The notes under the pieces: model-generated
The model's input: only the letters and a program-made list of their open reading frames with translations
What the model was told of the DNA's origin: nothing
Database searches by the model: none
Made by a program: the position numbers and the translations under genes
Assembly: GCF_014842265.1 (NCBI RefSeq)
Contig: NZ_JACYVI010000001.1
Span: 980,701-1,044,700, forward strand
DNA: 64,000 nucleotides
Direction: 5' to 3'
Source of the DNA: Pseudomonas sp. CFBP 13711
GTDB lineage: Bacteria; Pseudomonadota; Gammaproteobacteria; Pseudomonadales; Pseudomonadaceae
Shown: piece by piece, positions 18,042 to 29,435 of the stretch
How the letters are laid out: every line of letters begins with the position of its first letter
Numbering within the stretch: position 1 is the stretch's first letter

Positions 18042-18200
18042 GACCGCATTCACCCAGTAGGACCGGCTTTAGCCGGGAAGGCGCCGGAAGCCACACCACA
18101 AAACTGTCGGTGTTCAAACCGGCCTCTTCCCGGCTGAAGCCGGTCCCACTGACACCGGAGTACTTAGTGGGACCGGCTTTAGCCGGGAAGGCGTCGGGTG
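18042..18200. repeat. Palindromic repeat cluster, three alternating copies (CCGGCTTTAGCCGGGAAG family)
   Basis: Copies of the REP-like unit GGACCGGCTTTAGCCGGGAAGGCG occur in plus orientation at about 18060 and 18170 and inverted at about 18121-18148, each with a GTCCCAC/GTGGGAC flank. They fill most of the gap 17958-18234 between yhdP and the nitrilase gene. The same family recurs at 24374-24546 and 35252-35522. Confidence 0.88.
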
Positions 18201-18234
18201 TCACACCACAGATTCATTTTCCGGGCGTTATACC

Positions 18235-21200
18235 TCACTGCGGTTTCTCGAACGGCTTGTCGAAGGTGATCTTCGGTTCTTTCCATGGCCCTTCGACCTT
18301 GTACTGGACACTGGCGAAGCGCGATACGCGGTCGCCCAGCAGCTTGTCGACCAGAAACAACGCGCCGCCAATCGCCGGTGCGCCGACGATCAACGCAGCG
18401 ATTGGCAGGTTGTTGGTCACCGGCAAGGTCACCAGCAGCTTGGCGTCGACGCGGTCGCGGACCATGTCCAGCGTGCCGTCGAGCTCAAGGTTGGTGGAAG
18501 GCCCGGTCATGGTGATCGGATCGCGGGTGACGTACACCCCATCGCTCGCCACCAGCAGCCCTTTGACCTTGTCGTAGCTCAGCCCCTTGCCCAGCAGGTC
18601 GGAGAAGTCCAGGCGCAGACGCCGGCCAATCGAATTGAAGTTGAGCAAACCGAACACACGCAACGCCTGCGCGCCACCCTCGACCTCAACGAACTGGCCA
18701 TTCTTCAGCGTCGCATCCAGGCTGCCGGAATAACGCTTCAAACCCACCCACGCAGGCGAACCCGGCCAGCGTCCGTCAGCGTTCAGCTCGAACTCCTGAC
18801 TGGTAACGGTGGGCGCGAAACCCCAGGCCTTGAGCACATTCGCGAGATTCTTGCCACTCACCTGGCCCTTGAACCAACTGCTGGTCGTCCCCGGCGTGCC
18901 TTCCCAACCGCCATTGCCCAGCAGCGCAATACCTTTGAGGCCCAAATTCATGTCAGACATCTGGAGGCCGTTCGGCGTCGGACGGACCTTGAGCGACCAC
19001 GCGCCCATCAACTGATCACCCTGAAACAGCTGGGTGATCTTGATGTTCAGTGCGGGGATCTTGCGTGGGTCGACATCCGCCAGAGGATCCGGCGCGTTTT
19101 CCACAACTGCCGCATTCGGGTCCGGCGCGGGCAAGCGCACGTAGAGCAGGCTGATGTCGATCGGCGAGGATTTGCTGTCCGGCAACGTGGCAGTGCCTTT
19201 CACCTTCGAGCTGTCCAGCGATAGCGCCCATGCAGTATCACTGCGCTTGAGCTGAACGCCCGCCTGCTCAAGGGTCGTGCCCATCGCGGTCAACTTGCCG
19301 ATCTGCAAGTCGACGCTGTTGAGCAACTGCTTGGCGCTGCCGCCCGGGTCGGTGCCAGCGTAACGCTCAGCCATGGCTTGCCAGGGCGCGATGTCCAGCT
19401 CCGACAACGAGCCGCGAACACGCAGCCCCTTGCTGTCCGGCACGATCGCACCGCCTTCACCGAGGAACAGCTCGCCACGTCCGTCGCCGAATTTCCCCGG
19501 CGGCGATGCGAACGCCAGGTTGGCGATATTGCCGTAGCCGACGTCGATACGCCGCTCCGGGCCTTGCAGGTTCATGCGGAAATCGGTGTCGCGCGTCTCA
19601 TCAACGGTTTTGCCGAAAGGAGCCGGCAGATCCACCGCCAGCGCTTTCAGGTCCGAGTTGATCTGCAGCTGGCTGGCGTTGCCGCTCAACGTCAGCTGCA
19701 GCTGATAGGGCAGATCCCCCGAAATCGGCAGCGGCTGCGTCACGCCCAGCCAATCGGTCAGGCGTTTGCTGGCGATCTGACTGCTGGCGGTGATGCGCGT
19801 CACCGGCGCCCCCGGTTTGCCTTCGGCGAAAATCTCGGCGTTCACCGGCTTGTCGAACGCAACGGCCTTGATGTTCTTGCCGCTCAGGCCTTTGGTGTAA
19901 TCAAAACGGAAGTCACCGCGCAGTTGCGTCAGCTCCAGCACCGGATCGGCGAGCTTGAGCCGCGCGCTGTCGGTGCTGAAATCCATCACGACCTTGGGGT
20001 CCTGTCCCTTGACCAGCGGAATATCCAGATTGAGGTGCCCCTGCAACGGCCCTTCCGCCTGCCAGCCGGCGAAGGTCTGGGCGGTGCCGATTGGCGCTTC
20101 CTGAAGAATCTTCATGCCGTCCTGAAGGCTGCCTTTCAGGTCACTGTCCACCAACAGATGGCTGGACTGCCCCGCCGGGACATGAGGAATGTCCACCGCG
20201 ACATTGCTGACCTGGGTGTTCAGCAACTGACCTTTGTTGGCCCGAATGCGCACGCCGCTGTTTTCGACGAACACATCACCGTCGACGTTGGTGAGCTGCG
20301 GCCAGCCCGGTTGAAAGGCCAGGCTCGCGTTGCGCACCTTGAAGAACAGGCGGATGACCCGCGCCACGTCAGGCGCGTCTTTGTTGATCGAGCCCTGATA
20401 CTGGAAGAAACCCTGATCGACATTGCCGCCCAGAATCGCAGTGCGCAGCCATTGATCGAGGGCCGGGCTGAGCACGGCAGGCAAATACTTGGACGTGTAG
20501 CGACCGTCGCCGTCGACCAGCCCGACGCGCAGATCCATGTAGTCTTCCTGGCTGTGATCGAAGTGCAGGCGAATGAGGAAATCGCTGGCGATGTTGCCCT
20601 CCTCCCCCGCGACCTTGATGTACGGCGCAATCAGCGTGAAGCCCTGATCGTCCAGCGACCAGGTCAGCTTTGCATTGGCGTGACGGTACTTCCATTCGTT
20701 ACGGAAGATCGGGTCCAGGTGCAGCATGAAATCGTCGGTGTCCAGGCGCAGTTCGCCCTGGCCCAGATCTCCGCTGATGGCCCCGCTGACGTTCCCCGCA
20801 GCCGGCGCGCCGTGGTAGGCGTCGAAACCGACCTTGTCCAGGTTGGCGGCGAAGCTCACTCGTTTCGGCGCCTCGGCCTGAGGGCGGTAATCAACCAGCA
20901 CGTTGCGCAGCCCGCCGGTGACTTTCAGGCGGTCCACCGCCACCATGACTTGGTCGGGCAACGGCGCCAGTGAGTCGAGCAACGGCGTGATGGGCGTCAG
21001 ATCAAGCCGGTCAGCCTGGACGTGCCACAGTTCTTCGGCGTCAGCCGTGGCGGCGGTCTGTTGCAAGTGAATGCGGCTTTCCCAACTCTTGCTGTTCAGG
21101 TCCATCGCCAGCGAGTCGAGGGTGGCGCTGAAGCCTTTTTCGTCGCGCTTAAACCAGGCGTTGAGGGCCAGGTTGTCGATGCTCGCGGGTTTGCGGTCGG

Positions 21201-22050
21201 CGTAGGCGCCTTTGAACTGCGGCGCATTCAGCCGCACCGCGGCACTTTGCAGATTGCCCTTGCCCCAGTTCAGCCACACCTCACCGCCGGCCTTGAGATT
21301 CTGGATCTTCCAGTCGCGGGTGAGGCTCTTCGGCAGCCACTTCGACCAGTCGCTTTGCGGGAGGCTCAAGTACGCTTCGGCCGCACCGTCGCGCCACTCA
21401 TGGGCGCGCACGGTAGAACGAACGTTCAGCGACAGCGGCTGGCCGTCAGGCAGGTTCAAGCGGGCGTCGAGGCGCTGGTGCACGCTGCCGGTCTTCAGCG
21501 TCAGGCTTACATAGGTCAGCGTCAGGGGCGACTGGTTATAGGCCTGCAAAGTGATCTGGCTGTCGAACAACGACAGGTGCGAGACCATCTGCATCTGAGT
21601 GAGGATTTTCTCGGGATCGGTGACCTGATCAGGCTGTACGGGCAGGCCTTGCAGTGCCCAGTGGCCGTTCTGGTCTTCTTTCAGGCCGAACTGCAGCCCG
21701 TCCAGCTCAAGCCGTTCGAGGCGCACTTCACGGGTCCGCAGGCTGGCGAGCAGGTCAGGCATGGCCCGCACGTGATCCAGCCGAACGGCGCTGCCGCCCT
21801 CGCCGATCATTACGTCACGGGCGACGAAGATAGGGGCGAAGCCGCTCCAGCTGCCTTCCAGCCGACCGATGCTCACCGGCATGCCCAGCGCGGTCTGCGC
21901 TTTGGCTTCCACGTCGGCACGGTATTCGGCCACCATCGGGACCAACTGACGCCCGACGCTCACGTACAGCGCGACCAGCACCACGAAAAGGGCACACAGA
22001 CTCAGGCCCCAACGGGTTAGCACAGCCAGAAACCGGGTCAGACGCTCCAT
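18235..22050 (-). CDS. yhdP: AsmA-like envelope protein YhdP
   Basis: Very long (1271 aa) inner-membrane-anchored protein of the AsmA/TamB-like group; in E. coli YhdP takes part in phospholipid transport to the outer membrane. N-terminal anchor LTRWGLSLCALFVVLVALYVSVGR, then a DUF3971 region and an AsmA-like C-terminal region (SGSLDATLKNGQFVEVEGGA ... RVFGLLNFNSIGRRLRLDFSD), ending with a hydrophobic stretch (NNLPIAALIVGAPAIGGALF). I took the ATG at 22050 (MERLTRFLAVL), with GGAGG 9 bases upstream; an ATG at 22068 adds six residues. It follows rng on the same strand. Confidence 0.93.
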   Translation of the reverse strand: MERLTRFLAVLTRWGLSLCALFVVLVALYVSVGRQLVPMVAEYRADVEAKAQTALGMPVSIGRLEGSWSGFAPIFVARDVMIGEGGSAVRLDHVRAMPDLLASLRTREVRLERLELDGLQFGLKEDQNGHWALQGLPVQPDQVTDPEKILTQMQMVSHLSLFDSQITLQAYNQSPLTLTYVSLTLKTGSVHQRLDARLNLPDGQPLSLNVRSTVRAHEWRDGAAEAYLSLPQSDWSKWLPKSLTRDWKIQNLKAGGEVWLNWGKGNLQSAAVRLNAPQFKGAYADRKPASIDNLALNAWFKRDEKGFSATLDSLAMDLNSKSWESRIHLQQTAATADAEELWHVQADRLDLTPITPLLDSLAPLPDQVMVAVDRLKVTGGLRNVLVDYRPQAEAPKRVSFAANLDKVGFDAYHGAPAAGNVSGAISGDLGQGELRLDTDDFMLHLDPIFRNEWKYRHANAKLTWSLDDQGFTLIAPYIKVAGEEGNIASDFLIRLHFDHSQEDYMDLRVGLVDGDGRYTSKYLPAVLSPALDQWLRTAILGGNVDQGFFQYQGSINKDAPDVARVIRLFFKVRNASLAFQPGWPQLTNVDGDVFVENSGVRIRANKGQLLNTQVSNVAVDIPHVPAGQSSHLLVDSDLKGSLQDGMKILQEAPIGTAQTFAGWQAEGPLQGHLNLDIPLVKGQDPKVVMDFSTDSARLKLADPVLELTQLRGDFRFDYTKGLSGKNIKAVAFDKPVNAEIFAEGKPGAPVTRITASSQIASKRLTDWLGVTQPLPISGDLPYQLQLTLSGNASQLQINSDLKALAVDLPAPFGKTVDETRDTDFRMNLQGPERRIDVGYGNIANLAFASPPGKFGDGRGELFLGEGGAIVPDSKGLRVRGSLSELDIAPWQAMAERYAGTDPGGSAKQLLNSVDLQIGKLTAMGTTLEQAGVQLKRSDTAWALSLDSSKVKGTATLPDSKSSPIDISLLYVRLPAPDPNAAVVENAPDPLADVDPRKIPALNIKITQLFQGDQLMGAWSLKVRPTPNGLQMSDMNLGLKGIALLGNGGWEGTPGTTSSWFKGQVSGKNLANVLKAWGFAPTVTSQEFELNADGRWPGSPAWVGLKRYSGSLDATLKNGQFVEVEGGAQALRVFGLLNFNSIGRRLRLDFSDLLGKGLSYDKVKGLLVASDGVYVTRDPITMTGPSTNLELDGTLDMVRDRVDAKLLVTLPVTNNLPIAALIVGAPAIGGALFLVDKLLGDRVSRFASVQYKVEGPWKEPKITFDKPFEKPQ

Positions 22051-22240
22051 GTCGCTGCGCCTCCGCAAAAACGGCCTGCATATGGCATCCGGCCCAATCG
22101 TGCAGGTGCGGGTACGTCCAGGTTGTGCTCAATCGCCACGCGTTGTTCTCTTTGGACGGCATCCGTTCCGTCTGCCTCAAGGGCACTGTTTTCTGTCTTC
22201 AACTGCACCGCCACTCGGCAGCACGGCGCATCACGCACTC

Positions 22241-23698
22241 TCAGAGCAGCACGACGTCATATTGTTCCTGGGAGTACATGGTCTCGACCTGAAAACGAAT
22301 GGTTCTGCCGATGAACACTTCCAGTTCGGCCACGTTGCCGGATTCTTCGTCAAGCAGCCGGTCGACCACCTTCTGATTGGCCAGCACGCGATAACCCACC
22401 GCCTGATAAGCGCGGGCTTCACGCAGGATCTCGCGGAATATCTCGTAGCAGATGGTTTCCGGGGTCTTCAGCTTGCCACGGCCCTGGCAACTGCTGCACG
22501 GCTCGCACAGCACTTGCTCCAGACTTTCCCGGGTGCGCTTGCGCGTCATCTGCACCAGACCCAGTTCGGTGATGCCGATGATGTTGGTTTTCGCGTGATC
22601 GCGCTCGAGCTGTTTTTCGAGGGTCCGCAGCACCTGGCGCTGGTGCTCGGCGTCTTCCATGTCGATGAAATCGATGATGATGATGCCGCCGATATTGCGC
22701 AGCCGCAGCTGTCGGGCAATGGCAGTCGCCGCTTCAAGATTGGTCTTGAAGATGGTCTCTTCGAGGTTGCGATGGCCGACGAACGCGCCGGTGTTGACGT
22801 CGATGGTGGTCATGGCTTCGGCAGGATCGATCACCAGATAACCCCCGGACTTGAGCGGCACCTTGCGGTCCAGCGCACGCTGAATCTCATCCTCGACGCC
22901 ATACAGGTCGAAGATCGGCCGCTCGCCGGGGTAATGCTCAAGACGGTCGGCGATTTCCGGCATCAGCTCGGCAACGAACTGGGTGGTCTTCTGGAAGGTT
23001 TCGCGGGAATCGATGCGGATCTTCTCGGTGCGCGGGCTGACCAGGTCGCGCAAGGTGCGCAGCGCAAGACCGAGGTCTTCGTAGATCACGCTGGCCGGGC
23101 TGATGGTTTTGATCTGCTCGCCAATCTGGTCCCAGAGCCTGCGCAGGTAGCGGATGTCCATCATGATCTCGTCGGCGCCTGCACCCTCGGCCGCCGTACG
23201 CAGGATAAACCCGCCCTTCTCCTTGATCCCTTCCTTGGCGACGCAATCGCTGACCACTTGTTTCAGGCGCTCGCGCTCGGCTTCGTCTTCGATTTTCAGG
23301 GAAATGCCGACATGGGCCGTGCGTGGCATGTACACGAGGTAGCGCGACGGAATCGACAGTTGAGTCGTCAGCCGTGCGCCTTTGCTGCCGATCGGGTCTT
23401 TGGTGACCTGCACCACCAGACTCTGGCCGTCGTGGACCAGCGAGCTGATGGTCTCCACGGCCGGCCCTTCGCGCATGGAGATTTCCGAGGCGTGAATGAA
23501 CGCCGCGCGGTCCAGACCGATGTCGATGAACGCCGCCTGCATCCCAGGCAGCACGCGCACGACCTTGCCCTTGTAGATATTGCCCACGATCCCGCGACGC
23601 TGGGTGCGTTCGACGTGCACCTCTTGCAACACCCCGTTCTCAACGACCGCCACGCGCGATTCCATGGGCGTGATGTTGATCAGAATCTCTTCACTCAT
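22241..23698 (-). CDS. rng: Ribonuclease G
   Basis: Endoribonuclease G (CafA), 485 aa, which matures the 5' end of 16S rRNA. N-terminal S1 RNA-binding domain ([23 protein letters not shown], residues 35-60), RNase H-like and DNase I-like core with the catalytic acidic residues in [21 protein letters not shown] (about 285-305) and [14 protein letters not shown] (about 345), and the zinc-link cysteines in [11 protein letters not shown] (about 405). It lacks the long RNase E scaffold tail. The ATGA overlap with maf shows coupling. Confidence 0.96.
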   Translation of the reverse strand: MSEEILINITPMESRVAVVENGVLQEVHVERTQRRGIVGNIYKGKVVRVLPGMQAAFIDIGLDRAAFIHASEISMREGPAVETISSLVHDGQSLVVQVTKDPIGSKGARLTTQLSIPSRYLVYMPRTAHVGISLKIEDEAERERLKQVVSDCVAKEGIKEKGGFILRTAAEGAGADEIMMDIRYLRRLWDQIGEQIKTISPASVIYEDLGLALRTLRDLVSPRTEKIRIDSRETFQKTTQFVAELMPEIADRLEHYPGERPIFDLYGVEDEIQRALDRKVPLKSGGYLVIDPAEAMTTIDVNTGAFVGHRNLEETIFKTNLEAATAIARQLRLRNIGGIIIIDFIDMEDAEHQRQVLRTLEKQLERDHAKTNIIGITELGLVQMTRKRTRESLEQVLCEPCSSCQGRGKLKTPETICYEIFREILREARAYQAVGYRVLANQKVVDRLLDEESGNVAELEVFIGRTIRFQVETMYSQEQYDVVLL

Positions 23699-24306
23699 GA
23701 CTTGTCACCTTCCGGGCGTTGCCAACAGGGTATGCCGAAACGCTGGAGGATTTCTGCGGTTTCGCACAAGGGCAAACCGACCACGGCGGAATAACTGCCA
23801 CTGAGGTTTTCCACAAACACCGCGCCCAGGCCTTGAATACCGTAGCCGCCGGCCTTGTCGCAGGGCTCGCCGCTGGCCCAGTAACTGCGGGCCTCGTCCT
23901 CCGGGATCGCCCGGAAACGGACACGGCTGGCGACGGTTCGGGTTTCGCAGCGCTCTTCATGGACCACGGCGATGGCGGTCAGGACTTCGTGTTCTCGGTT
24001 CGAGAGTGCGGCAAGCATCGCCAGCGCCTCGGCCTCGTCCGCCGGTTTGCCGAGGATGCGGCCGTCGAGGACCACGGCGGTGTCGGCGCCGAGGACGCAG
24101 GCGGTAGGGTACGCAGGATCGTTGGCGAGCTGCAGCAGGCCGGCGTCCGCCTTGCCACGGGCCAGCCGCAGGACGTACGCGGCAGGGGTTTCGTTGGCCA
24201 GAGGGGTTTCGTCGATGTCAGCGCTAAGGGTCGTGAACGGCACGCCGATCTGGGTCAGCAGCTCACGACGGCGCGGGGAGCCGGAGGCAAGAAGAAGTTG
24301 AGGCAT
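23695..24306 (-). CDS. maf: Maf-like nucleotide pyrophosphatase
   Basis: House-cleaning pyrophosphatase for non-canonical or modified (d)NTPs, 203 aa. It starts with [17 protein letters not shown], the Maf P-loop-like motif (residues 4-20), followed by [21 protein letters not shown] and the C-terminal [31 protein letters not shown] lies upstream of the ATG. It overlaps rng by four bases, in the usual mre-maf-rng order. This is the septum-linked YhdE type rather than the YceF type by neighbourhood. Confidence 0.94.
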   Translation of the reverse strand: MPQLLLASGSPRRRELLTQIGVPFTTLSADIDETPLANETPAAYVLRLARGKADAGLLQLANDPAYPTACVLGADTAVVLDGRILGKPADEAEALAMLAALSNREHEVLTAIAVVHEERCETRTVASRVRFRAIPEDEARSYWASGEPCDKAGGYGIQGLGAVFVENLSGSYSAVVGLPLCETAEILQRFGIPCWQRPEGDKS

Positions 24307-24373
24307 GGGACGTCTCCGTGTCGTTGATCACAAGCGTAGCCTTGGTGCAGACCGCTGACGTGATGGTGGTCAC

Positions 24374-24546
24374 ACCGGCGTCTTCCCGGCTGAAGCCGGT
24401 CCCACTAAAGCATCGCATTCATCCTGTGGGACCGGCTTTAGCCGGGAAAGCATCGGGTGTCACACCGCAGAACCGATGGCGCCCATACCGGCCTCTTCCC
24501 GGCTGAAGCCGGTCCTACTGAGACAGACCGCAGCCGGTCCCACTGA
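24374..24546. repeat. Palindromic repeat cluster between maf and mreD
   Basis: Alternating copies of the CCGGCTTTAGCCGGGAA unit: inverted at about 24375-24404, forward at 24425-24451, inverted at 24487-24519, and a fragment at 24531-24546. They break the mreBCD-maf gene string and may stabilise or end the mre transcript. The rest of the gap 24307-24556 shows nothing more. Confidence 0.87.
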
Positions 24547-24556
24547 ATGGTGTTGC

Positions 24557-25048
24557 TCAGTTGATCTTCAACCGCAAACGCAATCCGCGCAGGCCGTAGC
24601 TGACCCATGGCCAGAGCAATGCGCTGACCAACGCCGGCAACACCAGCGCCAGGGTCGGCTGACGGTTGCCGGTCAGGGCGCTGAGCCATAGCTGTACCAG
24701 CTGCGCGAGGCCGAAAATCACCAGGATCACCAGGCACTGCTGCCACATCGGGAACATCCGCAGACGCTGCTGCAACGACAGCACGAGAAAGGTAATCAGC
24801 GTGAGGATCAATGCGTTCTGCCCCAGCAACGTGCCGTACAGCACATCCTCGGCCAGCCCCAGCATCCACGCCGTGACCATGCCGATCTTGTGCGGCAACG
24901 CCAATGCCCAGAAGGCCAACAGCAGCGCCAGCCACAAAGGCCGAAATATTTCCATGAACTGCGGCAGCGGCGAAACGCTGAGCAGCAGGCCGATGGCGAA
25001 GGTCAGCCAGACCACCCAGCCGTTTCGTGCGGGAGCATGACGCGCCAT
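24557..25048 (-). CDS. mreD: Rod shape-determining protein MreD
   Basis: Integral inner-membrane part of the elongasome, 163 aa with about five membrane helices (WVVWLTFAIGLLLSV, LWLALLLAFWALAL, and so on) and the family motif AWMLGLAEDVLYGTLLGQNAL (about residues 55-75). Start ATG at 25048 overlaps the mreC stop by one base (TAATG). It links MreC and MreB with the peptidoglycan synthases RodA/PBP2. Confidence 0.94.
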   Translation of the reverse strand: MARHAPARNGWVVWLTFAIGLLLSVSPLPQFMEIFRPLWLALLLAFWALALPHKIGMVTAWMLGLAEDVLYGTLLGQNALILTLITFLVLSLQQRLRMFPMWQQCLVILVIFGLAQLVQLWLSALTGNRQPTLALVLPALVSALLWPWVSYGLRGLRLRLKIN

Positions 25049-26220
25049 TATTCTTCCCTCTCGCGTGGAGCGGCCGGGGTCGCAGCAGGTGTCGCCGGTC
25101 GGGTAGCGGCAGGCTTTGCCGCAGGTTTGGCGGCCGGCTTGCTGGTCGCGGGCTTGGCAGCCGTGGTCGCCGCCGGTGCGGTGGTTGCCGGAGCAGGCGA
25201 GCTGTTGGCGTTGGCAGGCGTCGACGAAGAACTGTGCCCGGCCGGTTTCGGCACGGTGGCCGGAACCACCGCTTTGTTCGGCGTGGCGGCAGGCGCGGCA
25301 CCCGGCACAGTAGCCGATGGCACTGCCGACGGATCAGCCGCCTGACGATCAAGGGATTCCTGCTGCTGGGCGGCGTCGGCAGCGCGCTCTTCAGGGGAAC
25401 GGCCGTCGGAGAACACCAGCAACAGATAACGGCTGCGGTTCAGCGCGGCCGTCGGCACCGCCCGCACGATGGCAAAGGGCTGGCCGGAGTCGTGAATCAC
25501 TTCCTTGACCGTCGCCACCGGGTAACCCGCCGGGAAACGCTGACCCAGGCCGGAACTCACCAGCAGATCGCCTTCCTTGATGTCAGCGGTGTCGGCCACA
25601 TGGCGCAGCTCAAGGCGTTCCGGATTGCCGGTGCCACTGGCAATCGCGCGCAGGCCATTGCGGTTCACCTGCACCGGAATGCTGTGGGTGGTGTCGGTCA
25701 GAAGCAGCACGCGGGACGTGTACGGCATCAACTCGACCACTTGACCCATCAGCCCGCGTGCGTCAAGCACCGGTTGACCGAGGACCACACCGTCGCGCTC
25801 ACCCTTGTTGATGATGATGCGATGGGTAAACGGGTTGGGGTCCATGCCGATCAGCTCGGCGACTTCGACTTTCTCGTTGACCAGCGCCGACGAATTCAAC
25901 AACTCGCGCAAGCGCACGTTCTGCTCGGTCAGGGCGGCCAGCTTTTGCAGGCGGCCTTGCAGCAGCAGGTTCTCGGTCTTGAGTTTTTCGTTTTCGGCGG
26001 CGAGTTCGGTGCGGCTGCCAAACTGGCTGGCGACGCCCTGATACAAACGCTCGGGCAGATCGGCAATCCAGTAAGACTGCATCAGCACCAGCGACATCTG
26101 ACTGCGGACAGGCTTGAGCAGGGTGAAACGCGCGTCCACGACCATGATGGCCACAGACAGCACGACCAGCACCAGTAGACGGACGCCCAGGGACGGGCCC
26201 TTGGAGAAAAGCGGTTTAAT
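25048..26220 (-). CDS. mreC: Rod shape-determining protein MreC, apparently with an AUU start
   Basis: Elongasome protein with one membrane helix and a periplasmic coiled coil plus beta domains. The frame from an ATT codon at 26218-26220 reads (M)KPLFSKGPSLGVRLLVLVVL, closely matching the E. coli N-terminus MKPIFSRGPSL, with AAGGAG 6 bases before it. No ATG, GTG or TTG lies in frame between an upstream in-frame stop and ATT. The first conventional start, GTG at 26172, has no ribosome site and would remove the cytoplasmic lead and part of the helix. 390 aa. Coiled coil around LAAENEKLKTENLLLQGRLQ; a long Ala/Pro/Thr-rich tail follows after about residue 300, as in other MreC. Confidence 0.9.
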   Translation of the reverse strand: MKPLFSKGPSLGVRLLVLVVLSVAIMVVDARFTLLKPVRSQMSLVLMQSYWIADLPERLYQGVASQFGSRTELAAENEKLKTENLLLQGRLQKLAALTEQNVRLRELLNSSALVNEKVEVAELIGMDPNPFTHRIIINKGERDGVVLGQPVLDARGLMGQVVELMPYTSRVLLLTDTTHSIPVQVNRNGLRAIASGTGNPERLELRHVADTADIKEGDLLVSSGLGQRFPAGYPVATVKEVIHDSGQPFAIVRAVPTAALNRSRYLLLVFSDGRSPEERAADAAQQQESLDRQAADPSAVPSATVPGAAPAATPNKAVVPATVPKPAGHSSSSTPANANSSPAPATTAPAATTAAKPATSKPAAKPAAKPAATRPATPAATPAAPREREE

Positions 26221-26424
26221 GGGCCGCTCCTTCCAGAGATGCGTGCAGAGGTGCTTGAGTGTGGCTGTGCTTATTCATGCGACATGAAACCGGCCTGATG
26301 CGGGTTGATGGAAATGCAGGGCGTCAGACTTGCAACATCGCTGCGCGACGTCAACAGGTCGGACACGAACAGGCAGCACGGTGAGGTGCTGCCCGTTAAG
26401 CGCAACATGCTGCGTTCCGGCGAC
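26221..26424 (-). promoter_or_regulatory. mreB-mreC spacer with an 8-bp stem-loop
   Basis: A 204-base spacer, long for this operon. It contains a perfect GGCAGCAC ... GTGCTGCC stem with a 6-base loop at 26372-26393, 32 bases after the mreB stop, without a following T-run. It could lower read-through or protect the mreB message, giving more MreB than MreC/D. No gene is visible. Confidence 0.5.
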
Positions 26425-27474
<1,050 letters not shown>

Positions 27475-27669
27475 CTAGGCAACGCGTGGGTAAAAAAGTG
27501 CGGCAAACTCTAACAACGACAGGGATTTTGGGCAAGGAGCCAATATGTTAAATTGGCGGTTTTTCCGAGCACTACCCTGGTAGATCGCGGCCTTATGACC
27601 GTTTAAAGGGCGTAGTGTTCCGCAATCTGACGTACGGCCTGGCCCGTACGCATTCCACTGGAGAACCCC

Positions 27670-27957
27670 ATGGCGCTTGATCGCTCCGACGTGGAAAAAA
27701 TCGCTCATCTGGCCCGACTGGGCCTCAATGACGCCGATATCCCGCGTACTACTGAAGCACTGAACAGCATTCTCGGGCTGATTGACCAGATGCAGGCGGT
27801 CGATACCACCGGCATCGAGCCCCTCGCGCATCCCCTTGAAGCCTCGCAACGCCTGCGTGTAGACGCCGTGACCGAGGTCAATCATCGCGACGCCTATCAA
27901 GCCATCGCACCAGCGGTCCAAGACGGCCTTTATCTGGTTCCGAAAGTCCTCGACTAA
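27670..27957 (+). CDS. gatC: Glutamyl/aspartyl-tRNA amidotransferase subunit C
   Basis: Small subunit (95 aa) that holds GatA and GatB together in the tRNA-dependent amidotransferase making Asn-tRNA and/or Gln-tRNA. Typical sequence: [18 protein letters not shown] and [15 protein letters not shown] ... LYLVPKVLD at the C-terminus. GGAG lies 6 bases before the ATG. Starts the gatCAB operon, divergent from mreB. Confidence 0.96.
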   Translation: MALDRSDVEKIAHLARLGLNDADIPRTTEALNSILGLIDQMQAVDTTGIEPLAHPLEASQRLRVDAVTEVNHRDAYQAIAPAVQDGLYLVPKVLD

Positions 27958-27972
27958 GGGAATGTGCCTGCA

Positions 27973-29424
27973 ATGCATCAAATGACTCTGGCAGAGATCG
28001 CTCGCGGACTCGCCGATAAAAAGTTTTCCTCCGAAGAACTGACCCGCACTCTGCTGGCGCGCATCGCCCAGCTGGATCCGCAGCTCAATAGCTTCATTAC
28101 TGTCACCGAAGACCTGGCGATCACCCAGGCCCAGGCCGCCGACGCCCGTCGCGCGGCAGGGGAAACCGGCGCGCTGCTGGGCGCTCCCCTGGCGCACAAG
28201 GACCTCTTCTGCACCAAGGGCATTCGCACCAGCTGCGCGTCGAAGATGCTCGACAACTTCAAGGCGCCCTACGACGCCACCGTGGTTGCCAAGCTCGCCG
28301 CCGCCGGCACCGTGACCCTGGGCAAGACCAACATGGACGAATTCGCCATGGGGTCGGCCAACGAATCCAGCCATTACGGCGCGGTGAAAAACCCGTGGAA
28401 CCTGGAGCACGTCCCGGGCGGCTCGTCCGGCGGTTCAGCTGCGGCGGTTGCCGCGCGTCTGCTGCCCGGCGCCACCGGCACCGACACCGGCGGTTCCATT
28501 CGCCAGCCTGCCGCACTGACCAACCTGACCGGCCTTAAGCCGACTTACGGTCGCGTGTCGCGCTGGGGCATGATCGCCTACGCTTCCAGCCTCGATCAGG
28601 CCGGCCCGATGGCGCGCACCGCTGAAGACTGCGCGTTGCTGTTGCAAGGCATGGCGGGTTTCGACGTCAATGACTCCACCAGCATCGACGAGCCCGTGCC
28701 GGATTACAGCGCCAGCCTGAATGCCTCGCTGCAAGGCCTGCGCATTGGCGTGCCGAAGGAATACTTCAGCGCAGGTCTCGACCCGCGCATCGCCGATCTG
28801 GTCATGGCCAGCGTCGAGGAGCTGAAAAAGCTCGGCGCCGTGGTCAAGGAAATCAGCCTGCCGAACCTGCAACACGCGATTCCGGCTTACTACGTGATCG
28901 CGCCGGCCGAGGCCTCTTCCAACCTGTCGCGTTTCGACGGCGTGCGCTTCGGCTATCGCTGCGAAGACCCGAAAGACCTCACCGATCTGTACAAGCGCTC
29001 CCGTGGCGAAGGCTTCGGCCCTGAAGTGCAGCGCCGGATCATGGTCGGCGCCTACGCGCTGTCGGCCGGTTACTACGACGCTTACTACTTGCAGGCGCAG
29101 AAGATCCGCCGCCTGATCAAGAACGACTTCATGAACGCATTCGCTGAAGTCGACGTGATCCTCGGCCCGACCACGCCGAACCCGGCCTGGAAAATCGGCG
29201 CCAAGAATGCCGACCCGATCGCCGAGTACCTGGAAGACTTCTACACCATTACCGCCAACCTCGCGGGCCTGCCGGGCCTGTCGATGCCTGCCGGTTTCGC
29301 CGACGGCCTGCCGGTGGGCGTGCAACTGCTGGCGCCGTATTTCCAGGAAGGCCGCTTGCTGAACGTTGCCCATCAATATCAGCAAGTCACCGATTGGCAC
29401 ACCCGCTCGCCGGCTGGCTTCTAA
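27973..29424 (+). CDS. gatA: Glutamyl/aspartyl-tRNA amidotransferase subunit A
   Basis: Amidase subunit that frees ammonia from glutamine, 483 aa. The amidase-signature Ser-cisSer-Lys triad is visible: Lys in [11 protein letters not shown] (about 76), [15 protein letters not shown] (about 149-163) and the nucleophile Ser in [13 protein letters not shown] (about 175). I chose the ATG at 27973 ([13 protein letters not shown]), close to known GatA starts; a GTG at 27964 adds three residues. It starts 15 bases after gatC. Confidence 0.96.
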   Translation: MHQMTLAEIARGLADKKFSSEELTRTLLARIAQLDPQLNSFITVTEDLAITQAQAADARRAAGETGALLGAPLAHKDLFCTKGIRTSCASKMLDNFKAPYDATVVAKLAAAGTVTLGKTNMDEFAMGSANESSHYGAVKNPWNLEHVPGGSSGGSAAAVAARLLPGATGTDTGGSIRQPAALTNLTGLKPTYGRVSRWGMIAYASSLDQAGPMARTAEDCALLLQGMAGFDVNDSTSIDEPVPDYSASLNASLQGLRIGVPKEYFSAGLDPRIADLVMASVEELKKLGAVVKEISLPNLQHAIPAYYVIAPAEASSNLSRFDGVRFGYRCEDPKDLTDLYKRSRGEGFGPEVQRRIMVGAYALSAGYYDAYYLQAQKIRRLIKNDFMNAFAEVDVILGPTTPNPAWKIGAKNADPIAEYLEDFYTITANLAGLPGLSMPAGFADGLPVGVQLLAPYFQEGRLLNVAHQYQQVTDWHTRSPAGF

Positions 29425-29435
29425 GGAGAAAACAC

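Noticed and set aside
19378..20973. 531-codon plus-strand frame opposite yhdP
   Set aside because: Antisense to a clear gene and lacking any motif or hydrophobic pattern.
25027..26178. 383-codon plus-strand frame opposite mreC
   Set aside because: Gly/Arg runs are the reverse of the Ala/Pro-rich MreC tail; no independent support.
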